DNA of 64,000 nucleotides. Source: Halocynthiibacter styelae. GTDB lineage: Bacteria > Pseudomonadota > Alphaproteobacteria > Rhodobacterales > Rhodobacteraceae. This document shows positions 43,105 through 54,181 of this stretch, in pieces (within the stretch, counting starts at the first letter, position 1; every line of letters begins with the position of its first letter). The position numbers and the translations under genes were made by a program. The stretch covers positions 1-64,000 of the forward strand of contig NZ_JADCKQ010000015.1 in NCBI RefSeq assembly GCF_016123485.1, in the 5' to 3' direction. Below the pieces are notes generated by a model. The model saw only the letters and a list, made by a program, of their open reading frames with translations, did no database searches and was not told the origin of the DNA.

Positions 43105-44832
43105 ATGTCCAGCTTTGATAAAACCAAACTCCCCAGCCGTCATGTTACTGAAGGCCCGGCTCGCGCGCCACATCGTTCATATCTTTATGCGATGGGTCTG
43201 TCAGAAGAAGAAATTCACCAGCCTCTGGTTGGCGTTGCCACCTGCTGGAACGAAGCAGCGCCCTGTAACATTGCCCTGAACCGTCAGGCGCAATCTGTAA
43301 AAGCAGGCGTGAAAAAAGCGCTGGGCACACCACGCGAATTCACAACCATCACCGTGACCGATGGTATTGCGATGGGCCATGAAGGCATGCGTTCGTCGTT
43401 GGCGTCCCGCGAAGCCATTGCCGACACCGTGGAGCTGACCATGCGCGGCCATTGCTATGACGCGATCGTTGGTCTTGCTGGTTGTGACAAATCCCTGCCA
43501 GGCATGATGATGGCGATGGTACGTCTGAACACGCCTTCCGTATTTGTTTACGGTGGCTCCATCCTTCCGGGCCGTCACAACGGCAAAGACGTGACCGTTC
43601 AGGATGTGTTTGAAGCTGTTGGCGAACACCAGGCGGGCAACATGTCTTCCTGTGAACTTGAAAAGCTCGAACAGGTTGCCTGCCCATCCGCAGGTGCCTG
43701 TGGTGGTCAGTTCACGGCAAACACCATGGCCTGTGTGTCTGAGGCCATCGGCCTTGCGCTGCCAAACTCTGCCGGTGCCCCTGCGCCGTACGAAAGCCGT
43801 GACCAATATGGTGAGGCGTCCGGTCGTGCGGTGATGAACCTGATCGCAAACAACATCAAAGCCCGTGACATTGTTACGCGTGAAAGCCTGATCAACGCCG
43901 CACGCGTTGTGGCCTGTACTGGTGGTTCCACCAACGCCGGCCTGCACCTGCCTGCGATTGCCCATGAAGCTGGTATTGATTTCTACCTCGAAGACGTTTG
44001 CGATATCTTCCGTGAGACACCTTACTTCGTCGATCTGAAGCCAGGCGGCGCTTATGTGGCCAAAGACCTTTATGAAGCGGGCGGCGTTCCTGTGATCATG
44101 AAGGAACTGGACAAAGCGGGCCTCGTGAACCGTGATTGTATGACTGCGACTGGCCGTTCCATCGGTGAAGAAATTGACATCGTCACCCGCGAAGCTGACG
44201 GCAAAGTCATCTATCCAGCCGCAACACCCATCACAAAAACCGGTGGCGTTGTGGGCCTGAAGGGCAACCTTGCCCCGGAAGGTGCGATTGTGAAAGTCGC
44301 TGGCATGTCCGAAGAACAGCAGGTCTTTACCGGCCCGGCGCTGGTCTTTGAATGTGAACAGGACGCGTTTGATGCGGTTCAGGAACGCAAGTATTCCGAA
44401 GGTGATGTTTTCGTAATCCGCAATGAGGGCCCATCCGGCGGCCCTGGCATGCGTGAAATGCTGGCAACCACTGCGGCGCTGTCTGGTCAGGGCATGGGCA
44501 AGAAAGTGGCGCTGATCACTGACGGCCGTTTCTCTGGCGCGACACGTGGTTTCTGCGTAGGTCACGTTGGTCCTGAGGCTGCCCACGGCGGCCCGATTGC
44601 TCTGGTTGAAAATGGCGACATGATCACCCTGAACGCCCTGACTGGTGAGCTTTCCATTGATCTGACAGACGAAGTTCTGGCGGAACGCAAAGCCAACTGG
44701 AAAGGCCCGCGCGAAACCATCTACGCATCCGGTGCGCTGTGGAAATACGCGCAGCAGGTTGGCGCGACCTACAAAGGCGCTGTGACCCATCCGGGTGGCA
44801 AAGCCGAAAAGCACCAGTATATGGATCTCTGA
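43105..44832 (+). CDS. ilvD: Dihydroxy-acid dehydratase
   Basis: 575 residues from ATG 43105 ([14 protein letters not shown]), with an AGGAAGG ribosome binding site at proper spacing. Fe-S cysteines are visible in [13 protein letters not shown] and [17 protein letters not shown]. It makes branched-chain 2-oxo acids for isoleucine, valine and pantothenate. Its stop overlaps the start of the following lipoprotein gene by one base, and its terminator lies inside that gene. Confidence 0.97.
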   Translation: MSSFDKTKLPSRHVTEGPARAPHRSYLYAMGLSEEEIHQPLVGVATCWNEAAPCNIALNRQAQSVKAGVKKALGTPREFTTITVTDGIAMGHEGMRSSLASREAIADTVELTMRGHCYDAIVGLAGCDKSLPGMMMAMVRLNTPSVFVYGGSILPGRHNGKDVTVQDVFEAVGEHQAGNMSSCELEKLEQVACPSAGACGGQFTANTMACVSEAIGLALPNSAGAPAPYESRDQYGEASGRAVMNLIANNIKARDIVTRESLINAARVVACTGGSTNAGLHLPAIAHEAGIDFYLEDVCDIFRETPYFVDLKPGGAYVAKDLYEAGGVPVIMKELDKAGLVNRDCMTATGRSIGEEIDIVTREADGKVIYPAATPITKTGGVVGLKGNLAPEGAIVKVAGMSEEQQVFTGPALVFECEQDAFDAVQERKYSEGDVFVIRNEGPSGGPGMREMLATTAALSGQGMGKKVALITDGRFSGATRGFCVGHVGPEAAHGGPIALVENGDMITLNALTGELSIDLTDEVLAERKANWKGPRETIYASGALWKYAQQVGATYKGAVTHPGGKAEKHQYMDL

Positions 44833-45458
44833 TGCGTTTTTTCGCAAATATGATGTCAAAGGCCCGGATCATTCCGGGCCTTTTGATTTGCTCAGTGCTC
44901 GCCGCCTGTGTCACAGCACCTGCGCCGGAAGGGGCTGTGAATTTGCAACGCAGCGCCACAGCTTTTGATGGCGATGTCACCCTGCGTGCGCCGCGCGGCT
45001 ATTGTCTGGATCAGGCGGGATCAACGCCGCAAAGCGAAAATCCGGTGTTCCTGTTCGTCAGCTGTCACGCCCTGTCTGGCGGCGCACATGCCTCTGTGCC
45101 CGAAGTCATGGGGTTGCTGACCGCCACCGTTTCTCAGGGGCCGCTTGCGCCGGGGGCAGGGGATCACGCAAACCTGACGGAATTTTTCGGCACCACCACC
45201 GGGCAAAGACTATTGTCCCGCCGATCCGGCGGCTCTGTCCGGGTGCATGAAATCAGCAATGCGAATGATGATTATTTCTGGCTGCGGGCCGAAGAAACAC
45301 GCGCAACAGACCGTATCTTCAGTCCCTGGATCTGGTTTGCCCTGACAGAAATATCCGGCCACAAGGTCAGCTTCCGGTTTTACCCCGCCGCAGACAGTGC
45401 AGAGGATTCCCTGGCCGGGCGTGCGATCTTCCATCGCTTTGTACGATCCACCCATTAA
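44832..45458 (+). CDS. Lipoprotein of unknown function, terminator inside signal-peptide codons
   Basis: 208 residues from ATG 44832, which overlaps the ilvD stop (TGATG); ATG 44853 (MSKARIIPGLL) is an alternative. The signal peptide ends at VLAAC, a lipobox. The mature protein has no motif I can place (for example ANDDYFWLRAEETRATDRIF). The stretch coding KARIIPGLL forms an 11-bp perfect hairpin with a T-run, so the gene is read only if transcription passes the ilvD terminator. A separate weak hairpin (45461-45500) follows the gene. Confidence 0.75.
   Translation: MRFFANMMSKARIIPGLLICSVLAACVTAPAPEGAVNLQRSATAFDGDVTLRAPRGYCLDQAGSTPQSENPVFLFVSCHALSGGAHASVPEVMGLLTATVSQGPLAPGAGDHANLTEFFGTTTGQRLLSRRSGGSVRVHEISNANDDYFWLRAEETRATDRIFSPWIWFALTEISGHKVSFRFYPAADSAEDSLAGRAIFHRFVRSTH
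44858..44884 (+). terminator. ilvD terminator embedded in the next coding sequence
   Basis: AAAGGCCCGGA (44858-44868) pairs perfectly with TCCGGGCCTTT (44873-44883) over a 4-nt loop, and T follows. It lies in the coding sequence of the lipoprotein. Confidence 0.85.
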
Positions 45459-45676
45459 CGTCAGGGCCTGGCCTATCAGACAGGTTGCCCGTCGCCCTGA
45501 TGATCAGATATTTTCTGAAACCAGAAGAATTGTCTGAAATTGTGATTCAGGTTTCTTCTCCGGGGGTGTATGCTTGGGCATTAGTAGTCATTGTAACCCC
45601 GGTCGTGGTGTGCTTGCCATGTTTCAATCGGGGGCGTGCGAGTAAAAATAAACTGTTTTAACAATTCGGATCTCTC

Positions 45677-46312
45677 GTGTTCTCACTGTTTCGTACCTCT
45701 CGTAAAAAACCTGTGGTCAGGCTGTCCCCTCCACGACAGCAGGTTCAGTTTCCGGATGCACCTTTCGGCACAGACTGGCTCTGGCAGCCCGATATCAGTC
45801 ATCAGGCGATATCACCTTCAGAATTTGCACATTGCCCGAAACGTCAGAATATCGGGGACAGTGCTGTATTGTTCCATGATTGCGAAACCCAGGAAATCAC
45901 AGCCCGCCAGAGGCGCGATGATGCTGATGACAGAACTGATTTCGGCCTGCAATTTGAGATCGGGACATTCGACGGCAGCTTTCTTTCACTTGCCTGCGAT
46001 CTGCCGGGGGATGCTTGGCAGGACCTGAAAAAACGTCATGTTTTCCGGTTCGAAGCTGATCTGGATTGCCCGCAGGAGGTTTCGATCTATGCGCGCCTGA
46101 ACGCCAAACACGGCCCGAATGTTGAAAAAATCCTGCAACATATGGGGGCAGGAAGCGACCACATCAGCGCAGAATTTGATCTGGCCTATACGCAGCTGAA
46201 CATTGGCCGGCTGGAGAAAATCTGGCTTGATCTGATTTTTGAGGATCCGGCAGGCAAGACCTTCACCCTGCGTAATATCAAGCTCAGCCGTCGTCCGCGC
46301 GCAGAACTCTGA
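45677..46312 (+). CDS. DUF6478 family protein
   Basis: 211 residues, no signal peptide or membrane segment. Segments such as VLFHDCETQEITARQRR, DGSFLSLACDLPGDAW and the end LRNIKLSRRPRAEL fit a family common in Rhodobacterales with no known function. It is preceded by about 218 nt without recognisable genes. The assignment is from recalled family patterns. Confidence 0.72.
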   Translation: MFSLFRTSRKKPVVRLSPPRQQVQFPDAPFGTDWLWQPDISHQAISPSEFAHCPKRQNIGDSAVLFHDCETQEITARQRRDDADDRTDFGLQFEIGTFDGSFLSLACDLPGDAWQDLKKRHVFRFEADLDCPQEVSIYARLNAKHGPNVEKILQHMGAGSDHISAEFDLAYTQLNIGRLEKIWLDLIFEDPAGKTFTLRNIKLSRRPRAEL

Positions 46313-48433
<2,121 letters not shown>

Positions 48434-48598
48434 GTTTGCTTTAAGGTTAGATTGGGTTTTCCGTAAGTGGTTGTTAATATTTATGGTTTCTATCTTTTGG
48501 GCGGCGTCTTTAAACCCTGGTATTGTCTGTGATGTGACCCATTGTTGCCCGATTTGTCGTCGAAGTTGACCTATGGTTACGGTAAATCAGGTATGCAC
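48434..48598. other. AT-rich promoter region before the LysR gene
   Basis: No gene seen. The left part is notably AT-rich (TTGTTAATATTTATGG-type sequence) and presumably holds the LysR gene promoter and possibly its own operator. No clean T-N11-A LysR box was picked out. Confidence 0.35.
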
Positions 48599-49504
48599 AT
48601 GGACAGATTGACAGAAATGGAAGCTTTCGCCACCGTTGTTGATCAGGGCGGGTTCACAGATGCGGCACGGAAGATGGGGATTTCTAAGTCTGCAGTGTCA
48701 AAACACGTTTCTTCGCTTGAAGGCCGCCTTGGTGCGCGCCTTCTCAACCGGACAACGCGCCGGGTGTCTCCGACGGAAATAGGCCTTGCTTACTATGATC
48801 GCGCCCGACGGGTTCTGAATGATGCAGGCGAAGCAGATTCGCTTGTGACATCAATGCAGGGCGTGCCTTCCGGCCAGCTTCAGGTTTCTGTGGAAACGGA
48901 TTTCGGGGTGAACCTTCTGTCCCCGGTGATCGGGGGTTTCCTTCAGGAATTCCCTGACATCAACGTCAATATGGAACTGAACAATCGCTATGTCGAACTG
49001 ATCAGCGAGGGCTTTGATCTGGCCATTCGGATTGGTGAGCAGGAAGACAATACGTTGCGGACACGCAAGCTCGCGGAAACTGAAAAATGCATGGTAGGCG
49101 CACCGTCCTACTTCGAAAAATACGGTCGCCCGGAAAGAATAGATGATCTGAATGATCATAAACTTTTGCATTATTCGAACGAATCCTCCGCAGCTGTCTG
49201 GAAACTGACGTCCCCTTCCGGGGAACAGCGTCAGGTGCGCACAGCCGGCTGGTTGTCTGTAAATGACGGCCAATCGTTGCTGAACGCGGCGGTGTCTGGC
49301 CTTGGGGTCGCGTATCTGCCCAGCTTTATCTACGCAGATGCGCTTGAAAAAGGGCTGGTTGTCAAAGCGATCCCGGACCTCCCCGTTGAATGTCAGGGAA
49401 TTTATGTAGTCTATCCGCCCGGGCGCTATGTTCAGCCGAAAGTCAGGGCGTTTATCGACTTTCTGATACGTTCATTTGCCGACAAAGGCCCGACTGAGTG
49501 GTGA
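48599..49504 (+). CDS. LysR family transcriptional regulator
   Basis: 301 residues from ATG 48599 (MDRLTEMEAFATVVD). The N-terminal helix-turn-helix is DAARKMGISKSAVSKHVSSL, followed by a periplasmic-binding-like effector domain with NGWRLSVNDG-type features (AGWLSVNDGQSLLNAAV). The ATG six bases upstream gives two extra residues. No adjacent divergent target is obvious, since fadH runs in the same direction upstream, so its target is unknown. It is convergent with the OmpA gene. Confidence 0.92.
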   Translation: MDRLTEMEAFATVVDQGGFTDAARKMGISKSAVSKHVSSLEGRLGARLLNRTTRRVSPTEIGLAYYDRARRVLNDAGEADSLVTSMQGVPSGQLQVSVETDFGVNLLSPVIGGFLQEFPDINVNMELNNRYVELISEGFDLAIRIGEQEDNTLRTRKLAETEKCMVGAPSYFEKYGRPERIDDLNDHKLLHYSNESSAAVWKLTSPSGEQRQVRTAGWLSVNDGQSLLNAAVSGLGVAYLPSFIYADALEKGLVVKAIPDLPVECQGIYVVYPPGRYVQPKVRAFIDFLIRSFADKGPTEW

Positions 49505-49505
49505 T

Positions 49506-50447
49506 TTATTCAGTTGAGGTCAAAGTGACTTCAACACGTCGGTTTGCTTCACGCCCTGCGTCTGTAAGATTGCTGGCGCGCGGGGCGAGATATCCCACAC
49601 CATCCGCTGTAATCTGATCCGCTCTGACGCCCAGCTCTGCGATCAGGTGCTGCATCACAGCCTGTGCACGGCGTTTCGATAAATCAACATTCCCCGCCAG
49701 GCCGCCTACCGCATCTGTATGCCCGACCAGGGTCACGCGACGGCTGGGGTTCTGTTGCAAGTATTCGGCAACCGCTGCAAGCGATGACATGCCGGATTCC
49801 GCCAGCGTCGTGCCGCCACTGCGGAATGTCACACCTTCCAGCACAGCGTGCCCACGGGTTTCAAGGGCCTGCCCGAGATCGGAAGACACCACAGGCGTCA
49901 CCGGGACCGGGGTGATCACGGGTTCAGTTGTTGATGGCGTGTCGGCGGCTGATCCAAGCTGGTTGATCTGCACAAACCCTGTCTCAGGCGTGCGGCTGAT
50001 CATAATGTTCAGCGCCTGGCTGTCCCCGTTTGCTGAAGTTCTCCGGGCAGACAGAAACCTGTAGTCGCCAAGGTTCACATGCATCCCCGGCTCATGAAAC
50101 ACATCAGCGGCAAAGCGAAAATCAAACCCGCCGCATGCCTCTGTGTCGCATTCAAACACCAGATCATAGCCCTGTTCGGTCAACTGATCGCGCAGCGGGC
50201 TCAGCAGTTGCAGGCTGGTCAGCTCTGATGTCGGGATACGCCAGGATTGTTTGCTGACCTGCCCCTCAAGCTGCACCGCAGGCAGTTTGTCACCATCCCA
50301 GGGCCCGGAAATCAGGCCAAAACTGCTAAGATCAGACACCTCGCTGGCATTCGGTTGCGCAGGCAAAGGGAAAGCCGGTGTAAACGCAAAAGCTGCCCCC
50401 GGAATACATGCGACCAGGTAAAAAATAAAGGAAAGCGCAGATTTCAT
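49506..50447 (-). CDS. OmpA family outer-membrane protein
   Basis: 313 residues with an N-terminal signal peptide (about 1-21, ending AFA). The C-terminal OmpA domain is clear: VTLVGHTDAVGGLAGNVDLS followed by KRRAQAVMQHLI and a terminal RRVEVTL. The peptidoglycan-binding residues sit in this domain. The middle contains a Pro/Thr-rich linker (PSTTEPVITPVPVTP). The start overlaps the upstream peroxidase-like gene by 4 nt, so they are coupled. Confidence 0.92.
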   Translation of the reverse strand: MKSALSFIFYLVACIPGAAFAFTPAFPLPAQPNASEVSDLSSFGLISGPWDGDKLPAVQLEGQVSKQSWRIPTSELTSLQLLSPLRDQLTEQGYDLVFECDTEACGGFDFRFAADVFHEPGMHVNLGDYRFLSARRTSANGDSQALNIMISRTPETGFVQINQLGSAADTPSTTEPVITPVPVTPVVSSDLGQALETRGHAVLEGVTFRSGGTTLAESGMSSLAAVAEYLQQNPSRRVTLVGHTDAVGGLAGNVDLSKRRAQAVMQHLIAELGVRADQITADGVGYLAPRASNLTDAGREANRRVEVTLTSTE

Positions 50448-51013
50448 CGGTGGCTCGCGTGGTATTCGTCATTGGGGCGCATTTTGGTGCCAGACGCGAT
50501 CCGGTTGGTCATATTGTAGAACCCCGCAACAGACGCAATGTCCCAGATATCGCGGTCACTGAACCCCACATCGCGCAGTTTCGCACGGTCAGCTTCCACA
50601 ACTTCTGAACTTGTCTTTGTCAGCTTCTCAGAGAATTCCAGCATCGCCCACTGGCGTTCCGGCAGATCCAGCACGCGCCAGTTCATCACCAGGGCTTCGC
50701 CAAGCTGCGGATCACCGGACAGTTCGCGCACCGCAGCCCCATGGGCGACCAGGCAGTAATGGCATTTGTTGATGGATGATACACAAACAGCGATCATCTC
50801 GCGTTCCAGTTTGGTCAGGCCTGACTCCGCCAGCATCATGTCATTATAAAGCGCTGCGAAGGCGTTCAGCTTGTTGATGTCAAATGCATAGGCCTGCAAC
50901 ACATTCGGGATCAGCCCCAGTTTGTCCTGGCAGATATCGAAATATTTTGCTGTCGCCTCCGGCAGCGGGTCGACCATGGGAAGATCAAGGGCGGTTACGG
51001 ATTTATCTGTCAT
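50444..51013 (-). CDS. AhpD-like peroxidase-related protein
   Basis: 189 residues of the carboxymuconolactone decarboxylase/AhpD fold. The CxxC pair is CHYCLVAHG (with the proximal His), the characteristic redox motif of the family. A role in peroxide or thiol defence is likely by family, but the substrate is unknown. It forms a run with the GNAT and CinA-type genes on the same strand: 2 nt after the GNAT gene and coupled to the OmpA gene. Confidence 0.88.
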   Translation of the reverse strand: MTDKSVTALDLPMVDPLPEATAKYFDICQDKLGLIPNVLQAYAFDINKLNAFAALYNDMMLAESGLTKLEREMIAVCVSSINKCHYCLVAHGAAVRELSGDPQLGEALVMNWRVLDLPERQWAMLEFSEKLTKTSSEVVEADRAKLRDVGFSDRDIWDIASVAGFYNMTNRIASGTKMRPNDEYHASHR

Positions 51014-51015
51014 GT

Positions 51016-51747
51016 TCAGGCCTCAACTGGTTTTACGCGGTAATGATACTGTCCCACAGAACGCATGTTCAGGGAAGAATAGAGCGCATTGGCCCCCTGG
51101 TTTTCCTGCGTCACAATCACAGAGAAATGCTTCGCCCCATGATGCTTCGCCCAGGTCGCCGCCTTGCGCAGGATGCGTCCCGCACTGCCGTTACGGCGCT
51201 GGGATGGTGTGACTTCAAGGGCGTGTAACATGGCGATACCGTTATGGATGCCAACATAAGCAACGCCTGCGGGCCTGTCATTTGTACGCCCGAAGATGCC
51301 GGTTTTCGGATCGCAACCCCGGTGCATCACATCAAGGCGCGCCGGGCCAATGCCGCCCTCAACCCATAATTCTTCCATAATGCCGACGGGCGGCCAGACG
51401 GTGAAAGCCGACATGCGCGGGGCATCTTCACTGGCGATTTCATCAATTTCCGCCAGCCACAGCGTAACCGGGTCTTTGACCTTATATCCGCGTGTCTCCA
51501 GCGCCTGATCAAGCGCGTCTTCCCCTTCACGGATCATAAACAGCGGATTCTGCCCTAAGGCGTCCATCGCGGCCTCTGCCTCAGCGATATCGGGAACTTC
51601 ACCGGGGTTCACAGCCGTTGCAGCAGAGACCCGCTGCCCACCGCCAGCCCCATCCCGGATGCTCCAGCCGTTTTCCTCTGTCACCGCTTTCGCAGGCCAA
51701 GTGTTTTCACAAACGTCATACAGTGCAAATACATCAGGCTGGCTCAT
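51016..51747 (-). CDS. GNAT family N-acetyltransferase
   Basis: 243 residues. The C-terminal GNAT domain shows the motif A loop SQRRNGSAGRILRKA and the following AKHHGAKHFSVIVTQ and NALYSSLNMRSVGQYHYR. The N-terminal 120 residues look like a diverged second GNAT-like domain. The acceptor is unknown. Its start overlaps the CinA-type gene by 4 nt, suggesting a co-translated operon. Confidence 0.88.
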   Translation of the reverse strand: MSQPDVFALYDVCENTWPAKAVTEENGWSIRDGAGGGQRVSAATAVNPGEVPDIAEAEAAMDALGQNPLFMIREGEDALDQALETRGYKVKDPVTLWLAEIDEIASEDAPRMSAFTVWPPVGIMEELWVEGGIGPARLDVMHRGCDPKTGIFGRTNDRPAGVAYVGIHNGIAMLHALEVTPSQRRNGSAGRILRKAATWAKHHGAKHFSVIVTQENQGANALYSSLNMRSVGQYHYRVKPVEA

Positions 51748-52475
51748 ATCATCTCTCCCGCGAACTTTTCCCGCAGCACATCCATCACCGCTTTTGCAGC
51801 CACCGCATCCGTGCCCCGGATCACGATATTCGTGCCGTAGCGTCCCTCAAAATGGAACGGATAGGACCCAATTGACAGATCCGGGTTCTCTTTCGCCAGT
51901 TTCCCCAGCGGCGCGGCAATATCGCCTTCGCCTACAAGGAACCGCTGACTTTCAGACAGCAGCGGCGCACCCCCGGTCAGCCCCGGCATCACGCTTTCCA
52001 CCATCGCGCGGAACACTGACGGAACCCCGGCCATCACATAGCAATTCTCAACCTGAAACCCCGGCGCAACCGACACCGGATTATCAATCAACACCCCATG
52101 TTCCGGGATCCGCGCCATGCGCAGACGGGCCACGTTCAGTTCCGACCCCTGCCGTTCATAATGCGCCGCCAGCAGGGCGCGGGCATCATCCCGCACATCA
52201 ATCGACTGACCAAAAGCCTCTGCCACGCAATCCGCCGTGATATCATCATGGGTCGGGCCAATCCCGCCGGAGGTGAACAGATGATCATAACTGCCACTCA
52301 GCGCCCGGATCGCCGCAACAATCGCTAGCGCATCATCAGACACAACCCGTACCTCTTTCAGATCAATGCCTTTTTCCGTCAGCACCTGCGCCAGATGATG
52401 CATATTTGCGTCGCGCGTGCGCCCGGAAAGGATCTCGTCACCGATAACAAGCATTGCAGCCGAAGGATTTGTCAT
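51744..52475 (-). CDS. CinA-like molybdopterin-binding domain protein
   Basis: 243 residues from ATG 52475 (MTNPSAAMLVIGDEIL). The MoaB/CinA core appears as LVIGDEILSGRTRDANMH and the substrate loop FTSGGIGPTHDDIT, diagnostic of the N-terminal CinA domain. The C-terminal nicotinamide mononucleotide deamidase domain of full CinA is absent, so the protein is a stand-alone N-terminal form. It is divergent from sfsA with 43 nt between starts. Confidence 0.88.
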   Translation of the reverse strand: MTNPSAAMLVIGDEILSGRTRDANMHHLAQVLTEKGIDLKEVRVVSDDALAIVAAIRALSGSYDHLFTSGGIGPTHDDITADCVAEAFGQSIDVRDDARALLAAHYERQGSELNVARLRMARIPEHGVLIDNPVSVAPGFQVENCYVMAGVPSVFRAMVESVMPGLTGGAPLLSESQRFLVGEGDIAAPLGKLAKENPDLSIGSYPFHFEGRYGTNIVIRGTDAVAAKAVMDVLREKFAGEMI

Positions 52476-52518
52476 GTTCTGTTCCCTGAAGATCGTCACC
52501 CCGGTATAGGCCCGCCCC

Positions 52519-53226
52519 ATGGAATTTCAAACCCCGCTTGTCCCCGCCAGGCTCATTCGTCGCTACAAGCGCTTCCTTGCTGATATGCGCCTGCCGGATG
52601 GGCAGGAAGTCACTGCCCATTGCGCCAATCCCGGTTCCATGATGGGGCTGAAGGAGGAAGGGCAGCTCTGCTGGCTGGAACCCAATGACGACCCGAAGAA
52701 AAAGCTGAAATATGGCTGGCGTCTGGTGGATCATGAAAACGGCCATTTCACGGGGGTTGATACCAGCCTGCCCAACCGCGCCCTGAAAGCCGCCTTCATG
52801 GCGCGTGAGGTGCCGGAAGTTGCGGAATATGCGCGGGTGAAGCCCGAGGTGAAATACGGCGAAAACTCCCGCGTGGATTTTTTGCTGACGGATGAAGATA
52901 AACCCGATCTCTGGCTTGAGGTAAAATCCGTGACGCTGTGCCGTAAGGAAGGCCTGGCAGAATTCCCCGACAGCGTGACCGCGCGGGGCACAAAACATCT
53001 GAACGATCTCGCGGAACAGGCGCGCAAGGGGGATCGTGCCATGTTGTTTTACCTGATCCAGCGTACAGATTGCACCGCCGTCACCCTGGCGGACGACATC
53101 GACCCGACCTATGCCCAGGCGTTTCGTGAAGCGCGTCAGGCCGGGCTGGAAGTGCTGGCTTACGATTGTAAAATCACCCCCGAAGGCATCACCCTGCACA
53201 GGTCCGTGCCCTTCAGCTTCGATTAA
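52519..53226 (+). CDS. sfsA: SfsA family nuclease
   Basis: 235 residues with the N-terminal RLIRRYKRFLADMRLPDGQE and the central RVDFLLTDEDKPDLWLEVKS followed by VTLCRKEGLAEFPDSVTARG, the SfsA signature (Asp and Glu-x-Lys restriction-like active site). SfsA is named for sugar fermentation stimulation and is a DNA/RNA binding nuclease. The gene is 57 nt upstream of map. Confidence 0.93.
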   Translation: MEFQTPLVPARLIRRYKRFLADMRLPDGQEVTAHCANPGSMMGLKEEGQLCWLEPNDDPKKKLKYGWRLVDHENGHFTGVDTSLPNRALKAAFMAREVPEVAEYARVKPEVKYGENSRVDFLLTDEDKPDLWLEVKSVTLCRKEGLAEFPDSVTARGTKHLNDLAEQARKGDRAMLFYLIQRTDCTAVTLADDIDPTYAQAFREARQAGLEVLAYDCKITPEGITLHRSVPFSFD

Positions 53227-53283
53227 GCTTTTACATTTTCACTGGCTGCACTATTTATGCGCCACTCAGTGATGGAGAGACAC

Positions 53284-54129
53284 GTGAACGATACGCATCT
53301 GCGCGAGACCCGCGAAGGCATCCGCATCTATGACCCCGCCGATTTTGACGGCATGCGTAAGGCCGGGCGACTGGCGGCGGAAATTCTGGATGCGGTGGGT
53401 CCTCTGGTCAAAGCCGGCGCCACGACCCACGCGATTGATGCTGCGGTTGAACAGATGGTCGATGACGCCGGCGCGCTGTCCGCAACGATTGGGTATAAAG
53501 GCTATAGGCACGCTTCCTGCATTTCGGTGAACCATGTGGTTTGTCACGGCATTCCCGGCAGTGAGATCCCGAAAAGCAAATATGAAAAAGTGGCACGCAA
53601 GAATGACATCCTGAAAGATGGTGACATTCTGAACGTCGACGTTACCGTGATTGTCGATGGCTGGTTTGGCGACACCTCCCGCATGTACACCGTCGGCCCG
53701 CAAAAGAAATTCGCAGAACGCCTGGTGCAGATCACCCATGACAGCCTGTTTGAAGGCATCAATGCGGTGAAGCCGGGCAATACCTTTGGTGACATCGGCC
53801 ATGCGATCCAGAAATTCGCTGAAGCCCGTAAAATGTCTGTGGTGCGTGATTTCTGTGGGCACGGCATTGGCCGCGTCTTCCACTCACCGCCCAATGTGCT
53901 GCATTACGGCAAGCCCGGCACTGGTGCTGTGCTGGAAGAAGGCATGATTTTCACGATTGAACCCATGCTGAACCTGGGTCGTGCGGAAACCAAAGTCCTG
54001 TCCGATGACTGGACGGCGATCACCGTGGACAAAACCCTGTCCGCCCAGTTCGAACACTCCATCGCAGTCACCTCCGATGGGTTCGAAATCTTCACAGAAT
54101 CCCCCAAAGGCATCTACTACCCGGGCTGA
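53284..54129 (+). CDS. map: Type I methionine aminopeptidase
   Basis: 281 residues from GTG 53284 (MNDTHLRETREGIRI), chosen for a GGAGAG sequence 4-5 nt upstream; ATG 53272 and 53257 are in frame alternatives. Metal ligands of the pita-bread fold are visible: HGIPGSEIP, NVDVTVIVDGWFGDTSRM, CGHGIGRVFH and FTIEPMLNLG. It removes N-terminal Met from nascent proteins. Confidence 0.95.
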   Translation: MNDTHLRETREGIRIYDPADFDGMRKAGRLAAEILDAVGPLVKAGATTHAIDAAVEQMVDDAGALSATIGYKGYRHASCISVNHVVCHGIPGSEIPKSKYEKVARKNDILKDGDILNVDVTVIVDGWFGDTSRMYTVGPQKKFAERLVQITHDSLFEGINAVKPGNTFGDIGHAIQKFAEARKMSVVRDFCGHGIGRVFHSPPNVLHYGKPGTGAVLEEGMIFTIEPMLNLGRAETKVLSDDWTAITVDKTLSAQFEHSIAVTSDGFEIFTESPKGIYYPG

Positions 54130-54142
54130 TCCTTATTTTGTC

Positions 54143-54181
54143 TCTGTAAATATCCCGGGGGTGTGGGGGGCTGGCCCCCGC
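54143..54181. repeat. G/C-rich intergenic element between map and a HAD gene
   Basis: On the minus strand the sequence starts GGGGGCCAGCCCCC (a hairpin), then a C-rich stretch and CCCCCGGGATATTT. I recall this CCCCCGGGATATTT-type sequence as frequent at 3 prime ends in Rhodobacteraceae, but that was not checked. No T-run is present. Confidence 0.45.

Noticed and set aside
43201-44859. Long minus-strand open frame (552 codons) opposite ilvD
   Set aside because: A frame kept open by the GC-rich codon bias of ilvD on the other strand; composition rich in His/Arg/Gln/Phe, typical of antisense frames.
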